From an uncultured Bacteroidales bacterium (GTDB lineage Bacteria; Bacteroidota; Bacteroidia; Bacteroidales; Muribaculaceae), in the NCBI GenBank assembly GCA_947175585.1, contig CAMWNL010000131.1:1-5870 (forward strand): 5,870 bases of DNA, read 5' to 3'. A model generated the notes under the pieces. The model had not been told where the DNA came from. It made no database searches and worked only from the letters and a program-made list of their open reading frames with translations. Made by a program: the position numbers and the translations under genes. Numbering within the stretch: position 1 is the first letter of the stretch; every line of letters starts with the position of its first letter. Positions 1 through 5,520 of the stretch are shown in pieces.

Positions 1-171
1 GTAACACCATTCTCCGAATCATGGATTAATGTGGCTTCTCCCGAGACTTCTAAATATTTTGATATGCGTGCTAAGCCGGCGATTTATTATCTTGATAAAG
101 ATCACCGTATTTTGGCTAAAGAACTCTCTGTAGATAATATTCTTAATGCTTTCAGAACTTTAATACAATAA
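1..171 (+). CDS. C-terminal end of a thioredoxin-like protein (5' truncated)
   Basis: Frame 1 is open from the window edge to the TAA at 169-171, giving the last 56 residues of a protein whose start lies outside. The stretch MRAKPAIYYLDKDHRILAKE (about residues 22-41 of the fragment) resembles the end of the thioredoxin fold in TlpA/DUF5106-type proteins of Bacteroidota, where a cis-proline precedes a strand, followed by 'LLDKDgkIlaK' and a last helix. Here the proline is in the KPAIYYLDKD segment and the final helix is DNILNAFRTLIQ. Such proteins are often periplasmic or lipoprotein thiol-disulfide proteins, but the CXXC site and any signal peptide would be upstream, so neither activity nor location can be judged. 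The stop lies 16 nt before mnmA with no terminator between, so the two are probably co-transcribed. Confidence 0.65.
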   Translation, partial: VTPFSESWINVASPETSKYFDMRAKPAIYYLDKDHRILAKELSVDNILNAFRTLIQ

Positions 172-187
172 GATTTTCCATATAATA

Positions 188-1285
188 ATGAAGGTAGCAG
201 TATTGATTTCCGGTGGAGTAGATAGTGCGGTTGCGGTTGAGCGTCTGCTCGCCCAGGGTCACGATCTACACCTTTTCTATATACGTATCGGACTTGATAC
301 AGGCGAAGGCGATTGTTCGGCTGACGAAGATATAGAGATGTGCACCCTGATTGCTCGTCGTTATGGATTGCCGTTTGATGTAGTATCGTTGCATCAGGAA
401 TATTGGGATAACGTAATGGAGTATGCTCTTCGCACTGTCCGTGCTGGACTTACCCCAAATCCCGACCTGATGTGTAATAAAATGATTAAATTCGGATTTT
501 TCGAACAACGTTGGGGACACGAGTTTGACCGAACTGCAACAGGTCATTATGCGACTACTCGCATAATCGGTGACAAAGTCTGGCTTGGAACAGCCATAGA
601 CCCTGTTAAAGATCAGACGGACTTCCTTGCCAGAATATCTTATGACCAACTTTCCCACTTGATGTTTCCAATCGGAGATTTACCGAAGGCCGCTGTCAGG
701 GAAATGGCTTTGAGCGCAAATCTACCTAACGCAAAGCGTAAGGATTCGCAAGGTATATGTTTTTTGGGCAAAATAAACTACAATGATTTCATTCGCCGTC
801 ATCTTGGTGAAAAGCCCGGATCCATAATTGAAATTGAGACCGGACGAAAACTCGGTGAACATCATGGCTTTTGGTTTCATACAATCGGTCAACGCAAAGG
901 CCTCGGTCTGAGCGGAGGCCCGTGGTATGTGGTTAAGAAAAATGTTGATGATAATGTCATATATGTTTCTAACGGCTATGACACGGACAAGCAGTATGGC
1001 AAGACGATTCATATCGATGAAATGCACTTTATCACTGAAAATCCTTGGGATGAAGCATGTCAGCGAGTTGCCATAACATTTAAAAATCGTCACATGCCTG
1101 AGTTTCTTCCTGCAACAATCTCAAAAGCTTCAGACGGTAGTTATCTGATTGAGTCGGAGCGTAAGGTACAGGGTATCGCACCGGGACAGTTTGCTGTTAT
1201 TTATGATCCTGCGGCATCTGTGTGTATTGGCTCGGGCATCATTACCGGCAGAAGTGTGGCTGACATTAACACCATTAAGAATTAA
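188..1285 (+). CDS. mnmA: tRNA-specific 2-thiouridylase MnmA
   Basis: MnmA uses ATP to adenylate U34 of the tRNAs for Lys, Glu and Gln, then replaces the C2 oxygen with sulfur from a persulfide relay; it acts in the cytoplasm. The 365-residue product has the family's usual length. The PP-loop SGGVDS is at residues 8-13. The catalytic cysteine is Cys96 in NPDLMCNKMIKFG, and the persulfide cysteine is Cys191 in DSQGICFLG. ATGHY (117-121) and HTIGQRKGLG (231-240) are also family signatures, and GIAPGQFAVIYD (329-340) belongs to the C-terminal beta-barrel. The ATG at 188 puts the PP-loop at the expected distance from the N terminus; no Shine-Dalgarno is visible. The N-terminal part reads FYIRIGLDTGEGDC rather than the E. 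coli FMKNW pattern, which recalls the plastid-like MnmA branch seen in Bacteroidota; that subgrouping is from recall. It is followed after 4 nt by the BFN gene. Confidence 0.95.
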   Translation: MKVAVLISGGVDSAVAVERLLAQGHDLHLFYIRIGLDTGEGDCSADEDIEMCTLIARRYGLPFDVVSLHQEYWDNVMEYALRTVRAGLTPNPDLMCNKMIKFGFFEQRWGHEFDRTATGHYATTRIIGDKVWLGTAIDPVKDQTDFLARISYDQLSHLMFPIGDLPKAAVREMALSANLPNAKRKDSQGICFLGKINYNDFIRRHLGEKPGSIIEIETGRKLGEHHGFWFHTIGQRKGLGLSGGPWYVVKKNVDDNVIYVSNGYDTDKQYGKTIHIDEMHFITENPWDEACQRVAITFKNRHMPEFLPATISKASDGSYLIESERKVQGIAPGQFAVIYDPAASVCIGSGIITGRSVADINTIKN

Positions 1286-1289
1286 CATA

Positions 1290-1928
1290 ATGGATGACCG
1301 AATTAAACTTAAGGTTATGGGCATATCTTATAGCCAGTTGCAGTCTGGTGCTTATGCCCTTTTGCTGAGTGAGGAAAACGGACCTCATAAAATTCCGATT
1401 GTCATAGGCGGTGCAGAGGCACAGTCAATAGCCATTAAGATGGAGGGTATTATCCCACCGCGACCCTTGACTCATGATCTATTTGTAAGCTTTGCTCACG
1501 CTTTTGGTGTAAAACTTACGGAAGTCTTCATCTATAAGTTTGAGGATGGAATTTTCTACTCTGAGCTGACGTTCAGCGATGGCAACCGTACGGTTCAACT
1601 TGATGCGCGAACTTCTGACGCTATTGCTATAGCCATGCGGACTCACGCTCCGATTTATACTACTCATGAAGTTGTCACCGAGACAGGATTTATAATTAAC
1701 GACAATGATCTGGCTGACTCACGCGATGATGCTCAGGATGCTGACGCTGTCACTGAATCCGATTTACCGGGCGCTGATTATTTCGCAGAGCCAAAACTTG
1801 AAAACTACGCTATCGAGGAATTAGAGCGAACTCTCGCACAACTTATCGAAGACGAGAACTATGAGGAGGCTGCGCGTGTTAATGAAATATTACAACGCAA
1901 ACGTGCCGCTCGCGACGGCGATAATTAA
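1290..1928 (+). CDS. bifunctional nuclease (BFN/DUF151) family protein with C-terminal UVR motif
   Basis: This is a 212-residue protein. Residues about 1-130 form a BFN/DUF151 domain: IPIVIGGAEAQSIA (35-48), RPLTHDLF (58-65), DGIFYSEL (86-93) and DARTSDAIAIAMR (105-117) match the conserved core. Homologues have been reported to have DNase and RNase activity, but most bacterial members are untested. An acidic, Asp-rich linker (about 138-165) leads to a UVR motif (about 174-206, ELERTLAQLIEDENYEEAARVNEIL), the helical hairpin used for protein contacts in UvrB/UvrC and in the McsA/ClpC system. The frame stays open upstream to an ATG at 1149, but that start would overlap mnmA by 137 nt. The ATG at 1290 starts directly at the domain (MDDRIKLKVMGIS) and lies 4 nt after the mnmA stop, so it is preferred. 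The role in the cell is unknown; the fusion suggests a nucleic-acid or partner-binding function in the cytoplasm. Confidence 0.9.
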   Translation: MDDRIKLKVMGISYSQLQSGAYALLLSEENGPHKIPIVIGGAEAQSIAIKMEGIIPPRPLTHDLFVSFAHAFGVKLTEVFIYKFEDGIFYSELTFSDGNRTVQLDARTSDAIAIAMRTHAPIYTTHEVVTETGFIINDNDLADSRDDAQDADAVTESDLPGADYFAEPKLENYAIEELERTLAQLIEDENYEEAARVNEILQRKRAARDGDN

Positions 1929-1943
1929 TAAACAGATACGATA

Positions 1944-2741
1944 ATGACAGAGACTTCATCACCGATGGCGGTTGGCCGCCCACTGATATTCATTTCTAAT
2001 GACGATAGCATTTCAGCTCCTGGTTTGCATCGTTTGGTCGACTATGTTAAAGATTTAGGCGACGTTGTTGTGGTTGCTCCTGAAGATCCTCATTCCGGTA
2101 TGTCATCTGCTTTTACTGTCACAGATGCCCTGCGCATAAACCAGTGTGAGGACTATAATGGCGCAAGGATGTTTACTGTCAACGGCACTCCGGTAGATTG
2201 TGTAAAACTTGGTTTGTATGCAGTCGTACCTCGTAAGCCCGACATCATGATTGCCGGAATCAATCATGGTTCAAATTCAGGTAATTCAATAATCTATTCA
2301 GGCACAATGGGTGCTGTCCTAGAAGCCTGTATGGAGGGTATACCCTCAGTGGGCTTTTCTCTGCTGCATCATTCCATTGCTGCGGATTTCAGTCTCTCGG
2401 CCAAGTTCGTGACTGAGATTGTAAGTAAAGTTTTGGATGAAGGACTGCCCAAAGGAATATGCCTTAATGTCAACATTCCCTCAAAGGTTGTTCCAGCCGG
2501 CATAAAGACATGTCGAGCTGCGCGCGGCCATTGGTCAGACGGATACAGTCGCTATCTTGACCCTATGGGAAATCCTTTTTATATGCTTAACGGAGTTTTT
2601 ATCAACGAAGATAAAGACGCAACTGATACTGATGAATATTGGTTGGCTCGTAATTTCATATCCGTTGTGCCGGTCAGTCCGGAGATGACATATTCACCGG
2701 CTATAAAGGACTTGTCCCGTCGTTTTGACTGCGAGGATTGA
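1944..2741 (+). CDS. surE: 5'/3'-nucleotidase SurE
   Basis: SurE is a metal-dependent cytoplasmic phosphatase that removes phosphate from nucleoside monophosphates and, in some species, acts on polyphosphate; it is linked to stationary-phase survival. The product has 265 residues, near the family's usual 250-270. Metal ligands known from the family can be placed: Asp20 and Asp21 in ISNDD, Ser51 in PEDPHSGMSS, and Asn107 in AGINHGSNSGN. GTPVDCVKLG (81-90) and YSGTMGAVLEA (118-128) are also conserved. The loop after the two aspartates reads NDDS where the classic motif is NDDG. The chosen ATG gives a short N-terminal extension (residues 1-12) before the first strand; an internal ATG at 1965 (Met8) is possible. 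It starts 15 nt after the BFN gene and is probably last in that operon. In Bacteroides I recall lpxB next; here the next gene is on the opposite strand. Confidence 0.94.
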   Translation: MTETSSPMAVGRPLIFISNDDSISAPGLHRLVDYVKDLGDVVVVAPEDPHSGMSSAFTVTDALRINQCEDYNGARMFTVNGTPVDCVKLGLYAVVPRKPDIMIAGINHGSNSGNSIIYSGTMGAVLEACMEGIPSVGFSLLHHSIAADFSLSAKFVTEIVSKVLDEGLPKGICLNVNIPSKVVPAGIKTCRAARGHWSDGYSRYLDPMGNPFYMLNGVFINEDKDATDTDEYWLARNFISVVPVSPEMTYSPAIKDLSRRFDCED

Positions 2742-2742
2742 T

Positions 2743-3507
2743 TTACTCAAGAAAATATTGTCCTTTGTTTTTAGTGGCGTTGCCGTACTCGACAGCGTCA
2801 CTCGGACATATGTGATAGCAGCGTAGACAGAGGGCGCAGCGGTCATGCCATTGTGGGCATTTTGCGCCCATTGTTATATTATCCATCGGACATGCACGTG
2901 CGCACTTTCCACAACCGGTGCAGTTGGCATTGGTCTTAAATGGCCGGGGTGACATACAGAATCTCACGAAATATGGATAGATTATTCCGGTCTTTATCTT
3001 TGGCCACGATCCTTTAGTAAGGATATCACCCTCTATATTCTCACTTATCCTTCTTGCAATCTCGGAGATCTGTTTAGGTGCTTCATCCAGTTTATGCGCT
3101 GCAAGTTCTGGATTGTCCACATCAAAACCCTTCATCAAAACATAAGTGTTCGGCATGATTACCGAATATGCACATCCTGTCTGCCACTTACGGGCTGCAA
3201 TAAGTTTGCGCCATTGTGAAGCAGTTTCTCCGATATCGTCACCGCATGTCGTCACCATTATGTGTGTTGCGTCATTTGCTCCATCAAAGTTACATTCGTT
3301 GATGAAGCGCTTGACAACAGGTGGCACTCCCCATGAATAAGTAGGAAATACCCAGATGACCCGTTTGTCATCTGTTTTGAGATGACTTTTAGTCGGGTCA
3401 TAAAGTGTCTCTCCTTTAAGTTGAATAATTTGCGTTTCTTTGAGGTGAACGCCAAGTTCACGGGCAACAAACTTACTGTTGCCCGTACCGCTGAAAAAGA
3501 TTATCAT
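2743..3507 (-). CDS. EFR1-type flavodoxin-ferredoxin fusion protein
   Basis: This 254-residue protein joins a flavodoxin-like domain to a two-cluster ferredoxin domain, the layout of the EFR1 family (putative electron carriers). The N terminus has the FMN phosphate-binding loop FSGTGNSKFVA (5-15). FPTYSWGVPP (54-63) and TTCGDDIG (86-93) fit the two other flavin-contact loops. The C-terminal part carries two full CxxCxxCxxxCP motifs: Cys196, 199, 202, 206 and Cys224, 227, 230, 234, enough for two 4Fe-4S clusters. No signal peptide or membrane helix is seen, so it is probably cytoplasmic. Its redox partner and substrate are unknown. The ATG at 3507 is fixed by the FMN loop lying only 5 residues in. 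It follows the Smr gene by 4 nt and is probably its operon partner. Its stop codon faces that of surE across a single base, and no terminator is seen between them. Confidence 0.88.
   Translation of the reverse strand: MIIFFSGTGNSKFVARELGVHLKETQIIQLKGETLYDPTKSHLKTDDKRVIWVFPTYSWGVPPVVKRFINECNFDGANDATHIMVTTCGDDIGETASQWRKLIAARKWQTGCAYSVIMPNTYVLMKGFDVDNPELAAHKLDEAPKQISEIARRISENIEGDILTKGSWPKIKTGIIYPYFVRFCMSPRPFKTNANCTGCGKCARACPMDNITMGAKCPQWHDRCALCLRCYHICPSDAVEYGNATKNKGQYFLE
3460..3486. repeat. perfect 10-bp inverted repeat near the start of the EFR1 gene
   Basis: The arms ACGGGCAACA (3460-3469) and TGTTGCCCGT (3477-3486) pair perfectly with a 7-nt loop. In the mRNA the stem would form about 21-47 nt after the start of the EFR1 gene, over the codons for the FMN-binding loop and the next helix. 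It could slow or gate early translation, but it has no U tract and is not a terminator. Confidence 0.6.
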
Positions 3508-3511
3508 TGAT

Positions 3512-4615
3512 TCAGTATTTGCGAGGATTTCCGCTGATTGTCACTTGGGTTGCCCCATAGCCATATTCTCTGAACGATGCATCCTGAACTCCACAGTTCT
3601 TATATCTGTAGTTTAATTCTTTCAGAAGAGCCTGACGAAGTACGCCCTCGCCTTTACCGTGAATAAATACAATCTTCTTACCACCCATATTGATGTTTTC
3701 ATCCATAACTTCGCGGAACTTGTCAATCTGATAGTTCAGAATCTCAGAGTTTGACATACCGTTCCAATTGTCAAGCAACTCACTGATATGGAGATCAACA
3801 ACCATTGGATCAGTATTCTTCTGAGCCTTTTTACTTATATCGCGTCGTTTGACCGGTTGCGCCTTGGGTTTGACAGCTTTTTCTATTTTTACATCAGATT
3901 CTTGGCTTGTGATATTGAGGGCGCCTCTTTGCGGTTCGTCATTTATGACGATATCAAGCGCAATTACAGGATTGTCAAAATATACATTTGGATGGAAACA
4001 ATGAAGACGAGCAAATTTTGTGGTATCAAGACGTGACTCGTATGCAACCGGTGGCTTGATTTCAAATTTCTTGTCTCGTTTAAACGCAATATACTGCACA
4101 GCTACACGATCTATCTCAGGAAGATCATTGACTGATAGTTCGGCCAGCAGCAACTGAAAGTTGGGTTCTACTACACCGGCATAGCGCGTTGTCCATTGTT
4201 TGTCACTATCGCTCTTTGTCATAAAAGTAAAGTAGAGATAGTAATTCGAATCATTGACAAGATATGTATCAAAGCCTCTTTGTGACAGTCGTTTCAAGTC
4301 ATGCGGTTCAAATGCGAGCACAATGTTTAGAGAGTCCCCTTCTGGAGTTTCCTCTATCGGTTCCGCTTCTATTGATACATCAGTAGATTTGCTCTGAGGC
4401 TGGACCGACTGAGTGATTGCCGGTTTCACTACAGCCTCAACGGGTTTCGGGGCTGATGTCTGTGCAGTGCCGACGACTACACATTCGCGTAAAAGCATTG
4501 GGGTTTCAAATCCATCCTCATCGGCCACGTAGGCCATATTATCTTTTATTCTTACAACCGTGCCACCTCCGACATCATTAAGGAAGCGCACTGTGTCTCC
4601 TATTTTTGCTGTCAT
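3512..4615 (-). CDS. DUF2027 domain protein with C-terminal Smr domain
   Basis: This 367-residue protein is of a type characteristic of Bacteroidota. Residues 1-48 form a small beta-rich N-terminal module (KIGDTVRFLNDVGGGTVVRI, then DGFETPMLLRECVVV). A low-complexity linker rich in Pro, Val, Gln and Glu (about 52-92) follows, then a beta-rich middle region (about 95-230), a Lys-rich linker (about 242-267) and the Smr domain (about 271-361). Smr signatures are VVDLHI (272-277) and IHGKGEGVLR (318-327), with the YGYGATQV segment near the end. Smr domains occur at the C terminus of MutS2 and in stand-alone proteins; several nick or bind branched DNA or RNA. The role of this subfamily is unknown. 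The frame extends to a TTG at 4621, but the ATG at 4615 begins exactly at the domain and is preferred. It is the first gene of the leftward pair with EFR1. Confidence 0.9.
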   Translation of the reverse strand: MTAKIGDTVRFLNDVGGGTVVRIKDNMAYVADEDGFETPMLLRECVVVGTAQTSAPKPVEAVVKPAITQSVQPQSKSTDVSIEAEPIEETPEGDSLNIVLAFEPHDLKRLSQRGFDTYLVNDSNYYLYFTFMTKSDSDKQWTTRYAGVVEPNFQLLLAELSVNDLPEIDRVAVQYIAFKRDKKFEIKPPVAYESRLDTTKFARLHCFHPNVYFDNPVIALDIVINDEPQRGALNITSQESDVKIEKAVKPKAQPVKRRDISKKAQKNTDPMVVDLHISELLDNWNGMSNSEILNYQIDKFREVMDENINMGGKKIVFIHGKGEGVLRQALLKELNYRYKNCGVQDASFREYGYGATQVTISGNPRKY

Positions 4616-4618
4616 AAT

Positions 4619-4633
4619 CAATTATGATAATTG
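4619..4633. repeat. AT-rich odd dyad in the leader of the Smr gene
   Basis: Perfect 7-bp arms CAATTAT and ATAATTG flank a single G, ending 4 nt before the Smr start codon. A second, overlapping dyad CATAAT-CA-ATTATG (4613-4626) contains the start codon itself. Its place between the putative -7 box and the ATG would suit an operator, but AT-rich DNA readily produces short dyads by chance and no regulator is known. Confidence 0.3.
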
Positions 4634-4655
4634 TAGATTGCTACTTATTTTTCCA

Positions 4656-4663
4656 CAAAAATA
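4656..4663 (-). promoter_or_regulatory. putative -7 promoter element for the Smr-EFR1 pair
   Basis: Read on the minus strand this is TATTTTTG, an exact fit to the Bacteroidota -7 consensus TAnnTTTG. Transcription would start around 4645-4651, leaving a leader of roughly 30-36 nt before the Smr ATG. No TTTG is found at the expected -33 distance, so it is a partial match only. Confidence 0.42.
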
Positions 4664-4705
4664 GCAAATAATTTTGTGATTTTAGCTCGCTTTGGCCGAC
4701 TATGT

Positions 4706-4737
4706 TTTGTCACTATGAGATTATTTAATTAATTTTG
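4706..4737 (+). promoter_or_regulatory. Bacteroides-type promoter (-33 TTTG / -7 TAATTTTG) for the glycosyltransferase unit
   Basis: TTTG at 4706-4709 and TAATTTTG at 4730-4737 are separated by 20 nt, matching both elements and the spacing of the Bacteroidota housekeeping promoter (TTTG, 19-21 nt, TAnnTTTG). Transcription should start a few bases after 4737, about 4742-4747, which leaves only 9-14 nt before the ATG at 4756. It also rules out the upstream TTG at 4735 as a translation start, since that codon lies within the -7 box. Confidence 0.72.
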
Positions 4738-4755
4738 CGAAAGATAGTGACCGAT

Positions 4756-5520
4756 ATGACACCATTATTTTCTATAATTACCGTCTGTTATAATGCTGCT
4801 GTTGACCTTTCGAGAACAATCGCGAGTGTCGATTCTCAGACATTTAAAGACTATGAACATATCATTATAGACGGAGCTTCGACAGATGCAACGCCCGAGA
4901 TACTGAAAGCATCAGAGCGCAGTGGCCGCGTGTATGTTTCCGAGCCTGATAACGGTATCTATGATGCTATGAACAAAGGCTTAGGCCGTGCGACGGGAGA
5001 ATATCTCATATTCCTTAATGCAGGAGATAAGTTCCATAATGATAATATTCTCAGTCTCTATGCCGAGACTATTGCTGATTATGGAGAACCCGGAATAGTC
5101 TACGGGCAGACTATACTCGTCGAACGTAATGGTTCGGTGGTCGGACCTCGCCATCTTACCGCACCGGAGGATTTGACTTACAGAAGTTTTTCACGTGGGA
5201 TGCTCGTTTGCCATCAGGCAATGGCCGTTATGCGACGTTTTGCTCCGCTTTATGATACTCGCTATCGTTTTTCCGCAGATTATGATTGGGTGATAAAATG
5301 TCTACAACATTCACGGCATAATATCTCAGTCGGCGAGGTCGTCTGTGATTATCTTTCAGAAGGAGTGACTACGGCTAATCATCGTGCGTCGTTGATTGAG
5401 CGTTTCCGCATAATGTCACACTATTATGGGTTTATACCTACGGTTGCCCGTCACTTTGGTTTTGCACTCCGTGCTTTGCGCAGAAAATCTAAAAAAAGAA
5501 ACAAAATTGATATTATTTAA
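4756..5520 (+). CDS. family 2 glycosyltransferase (WcaE-like)
   Basis: This is a 254-residue GT-A fold transferase that would move a sugar from a nucleotide-sugar to a glycan or lipid-linked acceptor in the cytoplasm. Family marks are FSIITVCYNA (5-14), IDGASTDAT (38-46), SEPDNGIYDAMNKG (62-75), FLNAGD (86-91, in the place of the metal-binding DXD), CHQAM (152-156) and FSADYDWVIK (172-181). The pattern SEPDxGIYDAMNKG is typical of the group containing colanic-acid WcaE. There is no membrane helix; the end is strongly basic (RALRRKSKKRNK, 239-250) and could help it bind acidic phospholipids. The sugar and acceptor cannot be told. The frame reaches back to a TTG at 4735, but the promoter overlaps that codon, so the ATG at 4756, directly before the first strand, is chosen. 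No other glycan genes are seen nearby. The next gene overlaps its end by 14 nt. Confidence 0.88.
   Translation: MTPLFSIITVCYNAAVDLSRTIASVDSQTFKDYEHIIIDGASTDATPEILKASERSGRVYVSEPDNGIYDAMNKGLGRATGEYLIFLNAGDKFHNDNILSLYAETIADYGEPGIVYGQTILVERNGSVVGPRHLTAPEDLTYRSFSRGMLVCHQAMAVMRRFAPLYDTRYRFSADYDWVIKCLQHSRHNISVGEVVCDYLSEGVTTANHRASLIERFRIMSHYYGFIPTVARHFGFALRALRRKSKKRNKIDII

Noticed and set aside
899..920. 6-bp inverted repeat GGCCTC/GAGGCC in mnmA
   Set aside because: It is short, has a 10-nt loop and lies over the conserved QRKGLG region, so it is probably incidental.
266..1093. Two minus-strand open frames (266-658 and 722-1093)
   Set aside because: They are antisense to mnmA, have no recognisable domain and carry irregular hydrophobic and Cys-rich sequence typical of shadow frames.
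1149..1289. Upstream extension of the BFN protein
   Set aside because: The added 47 residues are a second-frame reading of the mnmA C-terminal domain; the BFN domain begins at the ATG at 1290.
2334..2347. Perfect 14-nt palindrome GAGGGTATACCCTC in surE
   Set aside because: It is 7 bp per arm with no loop and lies in codons for a conserved stretch; this size is expected by chance in the window and it cannot form a normal RNA hairpin.
3353..3374. 8-bp inverted repeat CAGATGAC/GTCATCTG inside the EFR1 gene
   Set aside because: About one stem of this size is expected by chance in a window this long, and its position shows nothing special.
3788..4036. Open frame of 82 codons on the plus strand
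   Set aside because: It lies wholly antisense to the well-supported DUF2027-Smr gene and shows no family motif.
4616..4621. TTG start giving two more residues for the Smr protein
   Set aside because: An ATG two codons later begins exactly at the conserved domain and is the simpler start.
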